The notes: generated by a model from the sequence alone, not told the origin. A DNA stretch of 64,000 bases from Streptomyces cavernae (GCF_004023625.1 NZ_RPDJ01000006.1:62001-126000), one strand, 5' to 3'; shown: positions 16,149 through 25,020, counted from the first letter of the stretch. Made by a program: numbers and translations.

Positions 16149-16610
16149 TCAGTAGGTGGTTGTGGGGATGTTGAGCTGTTCGACGAGGGGGATGAACTCG
16201 CCTTGGTTGTCGGCCAGTAGACCGGCTGCCTGTTCCACCGGGATGAAGTAGCACCGGAAGACCAGGCCGTGGTCCTGGTCACCTTCTTGGCCTGCAACGG
16301 TGTGCGTCCAGGTGTCGCGAATCTCGGTGGTTTGCGCGTGGAAGAACACCGTGACCCGGGGTTGGGCGGTGTGCGGATGCGGGCGCTGCTGCACGGCCAG
16401 GGCGGGGCCCAGCGTAACGGCGGCAACGCCGGTCTCCTCCGTGATCTCTCTGAGGACGGCGTCGGTGAGAAGCTCTCCGGGATCCACGCCCCCTGCCGGG
16501 ACCTGGGTGCCCGCCTCCGGGTGGTCCCGGTGATCGAAAACGAGCAGTTCCCGGCCGCCGGGCACGTTGCGGGTCACGTAGGCGGCTGTTCTCACGCGCG
16601 CGGGCTGCAT
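16149..16610 (-). CDS. Nudix hydrolase, passenger gene of the IS
   Basis: 153 residues from ATG at 16610, with AAGGGA about seven bases upstream. The Nudix box is complete: GGVDPGELL then TDAVLREITEETGV (G-x5-E-x7-REuxEExGu), about residues 38-61, so it should bind Mg2+ and hydrolyse a nucleoside diphosphate linked to another moiety. The substrate cannot be told. The stop lies 29 bases inside the left IS end, so the gene moves with the element. It sits directly behind the transposase and may be transcribed with it. Confidence 0.85.
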   Translation of the reverse strand: MQPARVRTAAYVTRNVPGGRELLVFDHRDHPEAGTQVPAGGVDPGELLTDAVLREITEETGVAAVTLGPALAVQQRPHPHTAQPRVTVFFHAQTTEIRDTWTHTVAGQEGDQDHGLVFRCYFIPVEQAAGLLADNQGEFIPLVEQLNIPTTTY

Positions 16611-16659
16611 CGGATTGTCCCTTCATGAGTTCGTCAACTGTGTCGTGGCGGTGCTGTGG

Positions 16660-17913
16660 TCACGCTGCGGCGGTCTCAGGCCGTTCGACGAGGTGGCCGT
16701 TCTCGAACCTTGCGCCGGAGCGGACCAGGGCGACGAGTGAGGCGCCGGTGATCGCGCGCCAGCGTTCCTGGGCGGACTCGACGAGTTTGAAGACCATTGC
16801 GAGGGCCGCTGGCCGGGCTGCCGGCTCCGCGGGTGACCTTGGTTCGCAGTTTGACTGTGGAGAACGTCGACTCGATGGGTTCGTGGTCCGCAGGTGGATC
16901 CAGTGCTCGGCAGGGAAGTCGTAGAACGCCAGCAGCTCGTCCCGGTCCTCGGCGATCTTTGCGACAGCTTTGGGCCACTTCGCCCCGTAGGTCTTCGCGA
17001 ACGCCTCGATCGCCTTCTCGGCGTGCGCGCGGTCCTCGGCGTTGTAGATCTCCTGCATGGCCTTCGTCGCGCCCGGCTGCGCGGATTTCGGCAGGACGTT
17101 CGTGACATTCCGGGCCTTGTGGACCCAGCAGCGCTGGTGCCGGGCGGCGGGGAACACCTCGGCCAGGGCCTTCCACAACCCCATCGCCCCGTCGCCGACG
17201 ACCAGCTCGGGGTCGCGCATGCCGCGCCGCCGGCAGTCGCGCAGCAGGTCGGCCCACGACCCGATGGACTCGCGCAGTCCCTCGGCGAGCGCGATCAGTT
17301 CCTTGGTGCCGTCCAGCCGCACCCCGAGCAGCACCAGCACGCAGGAGTGAGCCTGACCGAGCCGCACCTTGGGGTGCACGCCGTCAGCCCATACGTAGAC
17401 GAAGTCGCGGTCCGCGAGGTCGCGCTTCTGGAAAGCGGCGTGGTCGTCCTGCCACTGCCTGGTCAGCCGGGTCACCGTCGCCGACGACAGGCCAGCCGCC
17501 GAGCCGAGGAACTGCTCCAGCGCCGGCACGAAGTCCCCAGACGACAGTCCGTGCAGGTAGAGCAGCGGCAGCACCTCGGAAACCTTCGGCGATTTGCGGC
17601 ACCACGGCGCCAGGATCTTCGAGGAGAACCGCTTGCGCTCCCCGGTCTCCTCATCCACCCGACGATCGTTCACCCGAGGCGCGGTGACCTCGACCGGACC
17701 GGCCGCGGTTACGACCGTGCGGGGCCGGTGACGGCCGTTGCGGACCACCAGGCGGTGCCCACGCTCGTCCCGCTCGGCCGCCAACTCGGCTATGTACTGG
17801 TTGACTTCGGCCTCCAGCGCGGCTGTGAGCATGCGGCGGGCGCCCTCGCGGACGATCTCGTCGATCAGGGAACCGGACTCGGTGGAACCCTCGGTATTCA
17901 CTACGCTGAGCAC
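16660..17913 (-). pseudogene. IS256-family transposase with compensating indels over the catalytic Glu
   Basis: 417-residue open frame. DDE-type: Asp177 in YVWADGVH and Asp241 in VVGDGAMG are present, and the N-terminal part (LTAALEAEVNQYI) is typical. Near residue 345 the expected NPIEST motif, which supplies the catalytic Glu, reads NPSSRRSPQ: one base is missing near 16877 (AACCCATCGAG instead of AACCCCATCGAG), and one extra base near 16803 restores the frame at ALAMVFKLVES. About 25 residues are therefore out of frame and the Glu is lost. Either the element is dead or these are base-calling errors. Confidence 0.82.
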
Positions 17914-18010
17914 GGGCGTGCCTTCCCGACCCGCGCTGCAACGCGGGCCTACTCGGTGACCATCACAGGATCATTCGGGAAGGTACGCCCTTGGCGTCCA
18001 ACCCGGGGAT

Positions 18011-18035
18011 GATCCACAGGTTCCGAGCATTGCTC
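18011..18035 (-). repeat. Right terminal inverted repeat of the IS
   Basis: Read on the minus strand it starts GAGCAATGCTC and ends ACCTGTGGATC, matching the left end at 20 of 25 positions. Confidence 0.85.
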
Positions 18036-18044
18036 GCCGACCGG
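18036..18044 (+). repeat. 9-bp target site duplication, right copy
   Basis: GCCGACCGG, identical to 16111-16119. Confidence 0.85.
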
Positions 18045-18263
18045 CAGCCGGTGGCCAAGCAACTGCTGTTCCTCGGCTCGGTCAAGTGGTTGGAGAACTC
18101 CGTGTTCGACAGCCATGACCTGGCCGCACTGCAGAAGCACCGGGCGGCGGTCACCGACGAGCCAGTACCGCTCGTGGCGGTCTCCCGCAGCGGGATCAGA
18201 TCTTCCGGTCTTCAGGCGGCTTACGGCCCCGACCAGCTGCTCACCGTATGGCGCAAGGCGTGA
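18045..18263 (+). pseudogene. DUF234-type ATPase, C-terminal domain, part 2 (split by IS)
   Basis: Continues the fragment at 15950-16119 in frame: QPVAKQLLFLGSVKWLE, then DSHDLAALQKHRAAVTDEP, VPLVAVSRSG and AYGPDQLLTVWRKA, ending at a natural stop. The C-terminal end of the family is complete and undamaged apart from the insertion. Confidence 0.72.
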
Positions 18264-18306
18264 GCAGGGCTGGGCTTCTGTGGTTGTGGTTCTGGTTACT
18301 GTTCTT

Positions 18307-18338
18307 CCCCTCACAAGTTCGAATCTCGTATCCTCCGC
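18307..18338 (+). repeat. Third, decayed att copy (right end of the island)
   Basis: 32 bp from CCCCTCAC to TCCTCCGC with one difference from the tRNA (A for G in the T stem). Similarity to the middle copy continues for about 25 bp downstream. This is probably the original chromosomal tRNA-Ser 3' end. Confidence 0.85.
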
Positions 18339-18361
18339 AGCCGCCCGACCAGGGCAAACAC

Positions 18362-18392
18362 AAGGCCCCGACCGTTCGCCGGTCGGGGCCTT
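18362..18392 (+). terminator. Original tRNA-Ser terminator, now at the right island edge
   Basis: AAGGCCCCGACC pairs perfectly with GGTCGGGGCCTT around a 7-nt loop and is followed by CGTCGTGC. Confidence 0.75.
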
Positions 18393-18556
18393 CGTCGTGC
18401 TCCGTCGCGCTTTCCGTCCCCGTCGGCCCAAGATCGCCTCGGTCTTGTCGCGCTCGTCTCCGGGCCTCTCACGTCCTCGGGCGCGCGGTGCAACCTTCCT
18501 CACACCTCATGTGTCTCCACGCTGTACGTCCTGCCCGGACAGCGCGAAAGGTCTCC

Positions 18557-18661
18557 GTGCACCAGAAGAGTCTCGTCGCCGCCTGGACCGGTGGTGCCCT
18601 GTCCGCCGTCGTCCTCGGCGGCCTGCTGGCCGTCGCCCCGCAGGCGGCGGCCGCCGACGTG
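18557..18661 (+). pseudogene. Orphan signal-peptide fragment of a secreted protein
   Basis: GTG at 18557 starts VHQKSLVAAWTGGALSAVV, a hydrophobic core ending AVAPQAAAADV: a normal Sec signal peptide. The mature protein is missing; the frame runs straight into the truncated restriction enzyme. Probably the head of a lost gene left by a deletion. Confidence 0.5.
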
Positions 18662-19332
18662 TGTGTGGGAGGTGCGTACCGATCGCGGACCGGGCAGCCC
18701 GGGCCCCGAGGTGGGGAAGCTGCGCGCCACGGGAGCCACGGGGCGGCTGGTGCCGGAACTGCGGGCGGCACTGCGGCGGGAGCCGTCGCTGCTCGGTCGG
18801 ATGGCGCGTCCTGCTCGACTCCAACTTCCCGCCCTCCCTGCACGGTGACCTGTGCGAAGCGGTCGGCCTGGAGCTGCTGCCGGCGGAGTCCGAACGGGTC
18901 CCGGCCGTCTCGGTCGTGCGGAGGCAGCGGGATCCGCGGATGCGGGAGCTGGTCCTGACGGCCTACGAGTACCAGTGCGCCTTCTGCGGCTACGACGGCA
19001 GGATCGGCACGGTTCCGGTCGGACTGGAGGCCGCACATGTGCGCTGGTGGGCGTTCGACGGTCCGGACGACGTCGACAACGGACTGTGCCTGTGCTCACT
19101 GCACCACAAGCTCTTCGACAAGGGCGTGCTCGGCATAGGCGACGGCCACCGCATCCTCGTCTCGCGGCGCTTCGTCGGCCGCAGCGCCGCCGCCGGCGAG
19201 CACGTCCTGGCACTCGCGGGGCGCCAGCTCATCGGCCCCCAGCCGGGCTCCCGCGCCGTCGCGCCGGAGCACCGGTCCTGGCACACCAGCCAGGTCTTCC
19301 ACGGCGACCCCCGCCCGGCCGCCACCGTCTGA
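18662..19332 (+). pseudogene. Phosphorothioate-DNA-binding HNH restriction endonuclease, truncated and frameshifted
   Basis: The right part is a clean match to Streptomyces sulfur-modification-dependent restriction enzymes (SBD-HNH): LLDSNFPPSLHGDLCEAVGL, then the HNH/zinc block YQCAFCGYDG, GLEAAHVRWWAFDGPDDVDN and GLCLCSLHHKLFDKG, ending near residue AVAPEHRSWHTSQVF. The left part, VRTDRGPGSPGPEVGKLRA, is the end of the sulfur-binding domain in another frame; one base is missing near 18807. The first part of the sulfur-binding domain is absent. Intact relatives cut phosphorothioated DNA; this copy should be inactive unless the frameshift is an error, and even then it lacks most of the SBD. 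Confidence 0.75.
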
Positions 19333-20223
19333 CGGCTCTCCGTGCCCACGGCTCTCCGTCCCCACGGCTCCCCCGCCCTGACGGCTCCCCCGTCCTGACG
19401 GCTCCCCCGTCCTGACGGCTCTCCGTCGGCGGCCTAAGGACCCCTGGGACTGGCACCGCGGGCACCAGACCGTGCTGCGGCCTGCCATACGGGACCGGCG
19501 CAGGTGATCACCGCAGCGCGGGCAGGTCGGGTCGGGGGTGTCACGGTGGCCGGTGAGCCAGGAGTCCCGTGGTGGGACGCAGCCTGCGGTGACCGCGGAA
19601 CGCAGGGTGCGGCGCATGTGTGTGTACAGGTGGCGGCGGTCGGTCTCGGTCAGATCGCTCGCCCGGATGGTCGGGCGCAGTCTCGCGCGCCACAGGATCT
19701 CGTCCGCCAGCAGATTGCCGAGTCCGGCCAGGACGCTCTGGTCGGTGAGGACGGTCTTGACGCTGCCGCGGCGTGCGGAGAGCGCGGCCTCGAACTCCCC
19801 GCGGTCCACCGCCATCGCGTCGGGGCCCTGGCGGTCCAGCAGCCGAGCGACCTCGGACTCGTCGTCGCACAGCCAGAGGCCCTGGAGCTTGCGCTGGTCG
19901 CGGTAGCGGAGCTGATGGCCGCCGCTCACGGTGAACAGGACGCGGTCGTGGGCTTCGACCGCGTCCTCGGGGCGGCCGCAGACCAGTCGACCGGTCATGC
20001 CGAAGTGCAGCACGAGGGTGGGGCCGCCGGTGCGGGCGAGCAGCCACTTCCCGTGCCGCTCCGGCTCGGTGAAACGCCGGCCCTCCAGCGCGTCGCGCAG
20101 CCGGCGCGTGCTCACGCCGTGCAGTACGCCCGTGTCGCGCACGTCGACGCGCCGGATGACCCTGCCCTTCGCACAGGACTCGAGGACCTCCCGGAATCCC
20201 TCGACGTCCGGCAGTTCCGGCAT
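19096..20223 (-). CDS. Fpg/Nei-family DNA glycosylase with a run-on C-terminus
   Basis: Base-excision repair enzyme for oxidised purines. The start MPELPDVEGF gives the catalytic Pro2 and Glu3; the H2TH region shows GLGNLLADEILWRARLRP; the C-terminal zinc finger is CPRC-x16-CPRC at about 243-266. Normal proteins end just after the finger. Here the frame continues about 105 residues through a 16-17 bp repeat array and antisense to the restriction pseudogene; a TAG in the next frame (CCTTAG at about 19433) suggests the native stop was lost by an indel. ATG at 20223 is preceded by GGAGGAGG. Confidence 0.8.
   Translation of the reverse strand: MPELPDVEGFREVLESCAKGRVIRRVDVRDTGVLHGVSTRRLRDALEGRRFTEPERHGKWLLARTGGPTLVLHFGMTGRLVCGRPEDAVEAHDRVLFTVSGGHQLRYRDQRKLQGLWLCDDESEVARLLDRQGPDAMAVDRGEFEAALSARRGSVKTVLTDQSVLAGLGNLLADEILWRARLRPTIRASDLTETDRRHLYTHMRRTLRSAVTAGCVPPRDSWLTGHRDTPDPTCPRCGDHLRRSRMAGRSTVWCPRCQSQGSLGRRRRAVRTGEPSGRGSRQGGGAVGTESRGHGEPSDGGGRAGVAVEDLAGVPGPVLRRDGAGARLGADELAPRECQDVLAGGGAAADEAPRDEDAVAVAYAEHALVEELVVQ
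19332..19431. repeat. 16-17 bp tandem array downstream of the Fpg-like gene
   Basis: Six units starting ACGGCTC at 19332, 19348, 19364, 19381, 19398 and 19415; consensus ACGGCTCYCCCGTCCTG. It lies exactly between the stop of the restriction pseudogene and the zinc finger of the glycosylase. Confidence 0.85.
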
Positions 20224-20265
20224 GGAGGGCCTCCTCCCTGGATCGTCGTCGAGGAGGTGTGGCGC

Positions 20266-20345
20266 ACGATCCGGTGTCCCGATGATCCGGTGTCCCCACA
20301 AACCGGTGTACCCACCATCCGGTGTCCCGACGATCCCGTGTCCGT
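20266..20345. repeat. 16-bp tandem array, five units, upstream of the Fpg-like gene
   Basis: Units at 20266, 20282, 20298, 20314 and 20330 with consensus ACGATCCGGTGTCCCG. They lie 43-122 bp upstream of the glycosylase start, in its probable promoter region. Confidence 0.88.
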
Positions 20346-20388
20346 GTTCGGACCTATTCTCTCGTCCGGAGGTGGTGACGGACGACCG

Positions 20389-20811
20389 TTACTCGGGCTG
20401 CGTCACGGTCAGCGCCCACCGGATGGTCTCGTTCGTGGCGTCGACGGCCACGGAGAAGGACCCCCGACGGACCACCCCGGCGTCCATGGTCACCGAGCCG
20501 GTCCCGACGGCCCCGGCCGGACAGTCGACGGAGAAGGCGGCAACCTCCTCCTGCTGCGACTCCATCGTCACCCGCACGCTGCCGCCGCCCTCGCAGGCCA
20601 CCGTGAGCGTGGTCGGCAGACCGTCCCACGCACCGCCCGACGCGGCACCGCCGTCCCCGATTTGTTCCTCCACCCATAGCAGGCCGTCCGGGCCGGGATG
20701 GGGCAACAGGACGTCGGTCGACGCGGCGGCGGGGCCCGCCGCCGCACCCGTCAGGCCTAAGCCCGCAAGCACCGTCACGGCCAGGGCTTTTCTCGTCCGC
20801 ATCCGTCTCAC
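20389..20811 (-). CDS. Small secreted protein
   Basis: 140 residues from GTG at 20811 (AAGGAG six bases upstream; ATG three codons later has no site). Signal peptide MRTRKALAVTVLAGLGLTG ending GPAAA. The mature part is about 110 residues, predicted beta-rich, with two cysteines (VACEGGG and VDCPAG) that may form a disulfide, and acidic overall. It is not assigned to a family. It is divergent from the ABC transporter across a palindrome. Confidence 0.7.
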   Translation of the reverse strand: MRRMRTRKALAVTVLAGLGLTGAAAGPAAASTDVLLPHPGPDGLLWVEEQIGDGGAASGGAWDGLPTTLTVACEGGGSVRVTMESQQEEVAAFSVDCPAGAVGTGSVTMDAGVVRRGSFSVAVDATNETIRWALTVTQPE

Positions 20812-20880
20812 GTTCGGCTCCTTGTTGATCTGGGTCGGTCCGGCAAAGACCCACAGTCTGCCGCGACGCGTGGTGCCGTT

Positions 20881-20900
20881 CATGAGTACTCGTACTCATG
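20881..20900. promoter_or_regulatory. 20-bp perfect palindrome between divergent genes
   Basis: CATGAGTAC-TC-GTACTCATG: two 9-bp arms with a 2-bp centre, in the 264-bp region between the secreted-protein gene and the ABC transporter operon. It is a strong operator candidate. No regulator gene is adjacent except the downstream NarL-type regulator of the same operon. Confidence 0.6.
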
Positions 20901-21075
20901 CGGTTTCCGGCCACTCTCAAGGTCTGGCTGCCCCCGACCGCGCTGACAGCCGTACTGACAGCCGCGAGCTCGGGGCGGTGCGCCCGGTCGTAGCCGGCCA
21001 TCGACCGATCGGCTGATGGCCCTTCGAGCGTGATGGCCGATGTCCGCGACTGCCCTCCCCGGCACGCTCTTGGAC

Positions 21076-21974
<899 letters not shown>

Positions 21975-21978
<4 letters not shown>

Positions 21979-22775
21979 CCACGACCACCACGCGCACCCA
22001 CCCCTCCGTCGGCCAGGGCAGTACCACCGCCGTCAAGGGCAGCGCCATCGCCGTCCTCAAGGCCGAGGCACGTCTCTTCCTGCGGGAGCCCTCCGCCCTC
22101 TTCTGGATCCTCGCCTTCCCCACCGTCCTGCTGTGCATCCTGGGCTCGATCCCGTCCTTCCGGGAAGCCTCGGCCGATCTGAACGGCCTGCGCGTCGTGG
22201 ACCTCTACGTCCCCGTCGCCGTCCTGCTCGGTGTGATCACGGCCGGCATCCAGGCCATGCCGCCCGTCCTCACCGGCTACCGCGAGCGGGGCGTCCTGCG
22301 CCGGATGTCCACCACCCCCGTGCGGCCGGGCTCCCTCATCGGCGCGCAGATCGTGCTGCACGGTGCCGCCGTCGTCCTCTCCGCGGCGCTCGCCCTCGCC
22401 GTGGGCCGGATCGTGTTCGGGGTGGCCCTGCCCCGCCAGTTCCCCGGGTATCTCGTGGCTCTGGTGCTCGCGTCGCTGGCCGCCCTGGCGCTCGGCGGCA
22501 CCGTCTCCGCCGTCAGCCGCACCACCAAGATCACCCAGACGGTAGGGTCGGTGGTGTTCTTCCCGATGATGTTCACCGCCGGTGTCTATCTGCCCGTCTC
22601 GACCATGCCCGACGCCCTGCAGCGCGTGGTGGACCTCACCCCCCTGGGTGCCGCGGCGCAGGCCCTTGACGCGGCCACCGCGGGGGACTGGCCCAGCTGG
22701 ACGCACCTCGGAGTCACGGCGCTGTGGGCGGTGCTGCTGATGGCCGCGGCCCGGCGCTGGTTCAAGTGGGAGTAG
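21975..22775 (+). CDS. ABC-2 type transporter permease
   Basis: 266 residues, six predicted membrane helices starting at about residue 35 (FLREPSALFWILAFPTVLLC), with the ABC-2 signature region TPVRPGSLIGAQIVLHG. ATG overlaps the stop of the ATPase gene. The N-terminus is Thr-rich and cytoplasmic. Substrate unknown; it is likely lipid-like or antibiotic export as in DrrB relatives. Confidence 0.9.
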
Positions 22776-22780
22776 GCCGG

Positions 22781-22960
22781 GGGAGTTGGAACCTGACGGG
22801 GGGAATTGCGACCTGGCCAGGAGAGTTGCGACCCGGCCAGGGAAGTTGCCGCCTGGCCAAGGGAGTTGCCGCCTGGCCACGGGAGTTGCCGCCTGGCCAC
22901 GGGAGTTGCCGCCTGGCCACGGGAGTTGCCGCCTGGCCACGGGAGTTGGGATCTCACGGG
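22781..22960 (+). repeat. Nine 20-bp tandem units between permease and sensor kinase genes
   Basis: Exact period 20 from 22781 to 22960. Units 22861, 22881, 22901 and 22921 are identical (GGGAGTTGCCGCCTGGCCAC); the flanking units diverge progressively. Each carries a ribosome-site-like GGGAG and a TGGCCA palindrome. The array occupies the whole space between two genes of one operon. Confidence 0.95.
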
Positions 22961-22970
22961 GGAGTTGGGA

Positions 22971-24320
22971 GTGAGTGGGGGGAGCACGGCCCGAATGACG
23001 AAGACCGTCGAGGAACGCTGGGCGCAGTTCTTCCGGTACGGCCCGTACGGCCTGCTGGGCCTCGCCACATTCATCGGTGCCGCGGCCGCCGACTTGGTGA
23101 TGACCCCGCCGGAGATGTACGTCGCGGGGGGCCTGGTCGTCGCCTCACTGGCTCTCCAGGCGTGGTGGACGCGGGCGGTGCCGCGGCTGCTGGCCGCGGA
23201 CCCGGCGGCCGGCTCCGCCGACAGCGGCGCCCCGGACGGGAAGCCCGTCTGCGCGGCCGATGCCGATTCGCTGGGCAGCCACGACCGGGTGCTGCCCAAG
23301 GACACCACCGCCGGGTACGTCTACTTCACCCTGCGCACCGCCCTCGCCTTCGCCCTCACCTGGCTCAACCCCTTCTTCGCGATCTACGCCTGCATGGGCT
23401 ACTTCGATGCCGCGCGGCTGCTGCCGCCACGGGCCGCCCAGGCCGGGCTCGTGGTCACCGCCGTCACCATGGCGGGCTCCCAGTCCGGCGGTCTGCCGCC
23501 CGCCTCGCCGATGAACTGGGTCGCCTTCGGCGCGCTGTTCCTCCTGAACACGGTGCTCGTCATCGTCATGACCCATCTGGAGGCCAAGGAGGCCGAGAAG
23601 GTCAAGGAACGGGCCGAGACCATCGCCGCCCTGGAGAACGCCCTCGCCGAGAACGCCGCCCTGCACGCCCAACTCGTCGTCCAGGCACGGGAGGCGGGCG
23701 TCGCCGACGAACGCCGCCGGCTCGCCGCCGAGATCCACGACACCATCGCCCAGGGCCTGACCGGCATCATCGCCCAGCTCCAGGTGGTCGCCTCCGCAGC
23801 CGACCCGGCCCTGGCCCGCGAGCACCTGGAGCGCGCCCAGGCCCTGGCCCGCCAGTCACTGGGCGAGGCCCGGCGCTCCGTGCAGAACCTCTCCCCGGCC
23901 GCCCTGGAGCACGACACGCTCCCCGAGGCGCTGAAGAAGACCGTCGCCGAATGGTCCGAACGCACCGGTGTCACCGCCCGGTTCACGGTCACCGGCACCG
24001 AGGAGCCGCTGCACGAGGAGGTGGCCGTCACCCTCCTGCGCATAGCCCAGGAAGCCCTCGCCAACGCGGCCCGGCACGCCCGCTCCACCCGCGTCGGCGT
24101 CACCCTCTCCTACATGGGCGACGAGGTCACCCTGGACGTACGGGACGACGGGCGCGGCTTCGACCCCCACGCACTGCCACCGCGCACCGGCACCGGCGGC
24201 TTCGGGCTCGACGGGATGCGCGCCCGCGCCGAACGCATCGCGGGCACCGTCGCCGTCGAGTCCGATCCGGGGCAGGGCACCGCGATCAGTGCTCGCGTAC
24301 CGTTGGTGCGCCATGACTGA
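22971..24320 (+). CDS. NarL-type sensor histidine kinase
   Basis: 449 residues. GTG at 22971 is chosen because GGGGGAG lies six bases before it; ATG at 22995 (MTKTVEERWAQFF) is the alternative. Two blocks of membrane helices lie in about residues 20-60 and 115-195, then a coiled-coil linker (KVKERAETIAALENALAEN). The HisKA_3 dimerisation/phosphoacceptor site is ERRRLAAEIHDTIAQGL and the HATPase domain has DVRDDGRGFD and GGFGLDGMRARAERIAG. It overlaps the regulator by 8 bases. Probably senses envelope stress linked to the ABC exporter. Confidence 0.92.
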   Translation: MSGGSTARMTKTVEERWAQFFRYGPYGLLGLATFIGAAAADLVMTPPEMYVAGGLVVASLALQAWWTRAVPRLLAADPAAGSADSGAPDGKPVCAADADSLGSHDRVLPKDTTAGYVYFTLRTALAFALTWLNPFFAIYACMGYFDAARLLPPRAAQAGLVVTAVTMAGSQSGGLPPASPMNWVAFGALFLLNTVLVIVMTHLEAKEAEKVKERAETIAALENALAENAALHAQLVVQAREAGVADERRRLAAEIHDTIAQGLTGIIAQLQVVASAADPALAREHLERAQALARQSLGEARRSVQNLSPAALEHDTLPEALKKTVAEWSERTGVTARFTVTGTEEPLHEEVAVTLLRIAQEALANAARHARSTRVGVTLSYMGDEVTLDVRDDGRGFDPHALPPRTGTGGFGLDGMRARAERIAGTVAVESDPGQGTAISARVPLVRHD

Positions 24321-24984
24321 CCGCATCACGACCGACCCCACCATGGCCGACCGCGTCATCACCCTGCTGATCGTCGACGACCACCCCGTCGTACGGGACG
24401 GCCTGCGCGGCATGTTCGCCTCCGAACCCGGCTTCGACGTCCTCGGCGAGGCCGGGGGCGGCACCGAGGGCGTCGAACTCGCCCTGCGCCTCGACCCGGA
24501 CGTCGTCCTCATGGACCTGCGCATGCCGACCGGCAGCGGGGTGGAGGCCATCGCCGAGCTCACCCGGCGCGGCGCCCGTGCCAGGGTCCTCGTCCTCACC
24601 ACGTACGACACGGACTCCGACACGATCCCCGCGATCGAGGCGGGCGCCACCGGCTATCTGCTCAAGGACGCGCCCCGTGAGGAGCTGTTCACGGCGGTCC
24701 GGGCCGCCGCCGAGGGGCGCACCGTCCTCTCGCCCGCCGTCGCGTCCCGTCTCGTCACGGCCGTCAGGAAGCCCGCCGTGCCCGCGGGCGAGGTCCTCTC
24801 GGCCCGCGAGCGCGAAGTGCTCGAACTGGTCGCCAAGGGCACGTCGAACCGTGAGATCGCCCGGGAACTCTTCATCAGCGAGGCCACGGTCAAAACCCAT
24901 CTCACCCATCTGTACGGCAAGTTGGGAGTCAAGGACCGGGCGGCCGCGGTGGCCGTGGCGTACGACCGCGGCATTCTGGGGTGA
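24313..24984 (+). CDS. NarL/FixJ-family response regulator
   Basis: 223 residues from ATG at 24313, overlapping the kinase end. The receiver has DDHP near residue 20 and the phospho-acceptor in VVLMDLRMPTGSG, with Lys in GYLLKDAPREE. The LuxR-type HTH is LSAREREVLELVAKGTSNRE through VKTHLTHLYGKLGV. Likely controls the ABC transporter genes in its own operon, possibly through the palindrome at 20881. Confidence 0.94.
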   Translation: MTDRITTDPTMADRVITLLIVDDHPVVRDGLRGMFASEPGFDVLGEAGGGTEGVELALRLDPDVVLMDLRMPTGSGVEAIAELTRRGARARVLVLTTYDTDSDTIPAIEAGATGYLLKDAPREELFTAVRAAAEGRTVLSPAVASRLVTAVRKPAVPAGEVLSAREREVLELVAKGTSNREIARELFISEATVKTHLTHLYGKLGVKDRAAAVAVAYDRGILG

Positions 24985-25020
24985 GCCGGAGCCGGGGAAC
25001 AGGGGTCCCCCAACGACTGT

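Larger units (their letters stand above)
16120..18035 (-). mobile_element. IS256-family insertion sequence carrying a Nudix hydrolase passenger gene
   Basis: 1,916 bp bounded by 25-bp terminal inverted repeats (left 16120-16144, starting GAGCAATAGTC; right 18011-18035), 20 of 25 bases matching when inverted. It is flanked by a 9-bp target duplication GCCGACCGG, the size typical for IS256 elements. Inside, in one orientation, lie the transposase (17913 to 16660) and, 49 bp downstream, a complete Nudix gene (16610 to 16149). The insertion point inside a DUF234 gene confirms both ends. Confidence 0.88.
10680..18338. mobile_element. Composite genomic island: two elements integrated in tandem at tRNA-Ser(GGA)
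   Basis: Three copies of the 3' part of tRNA-Ser bound two segments: 10680-15781 (inner, newer) and 15728-18338 (outer, older). The inner segment contains the integrase remnant next to the intact tRNA, as is usual for actinobacterial tyrosine-recombinase elements. The outer one has lost any integrase and its right att copy is shortened and mutated. Each copy is followed by a hairpin like a tRNA terminator. No replication or transfer genes (RepSA, TraB) were found, so neither is an intact conjugative element. Confidence 0.85.
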
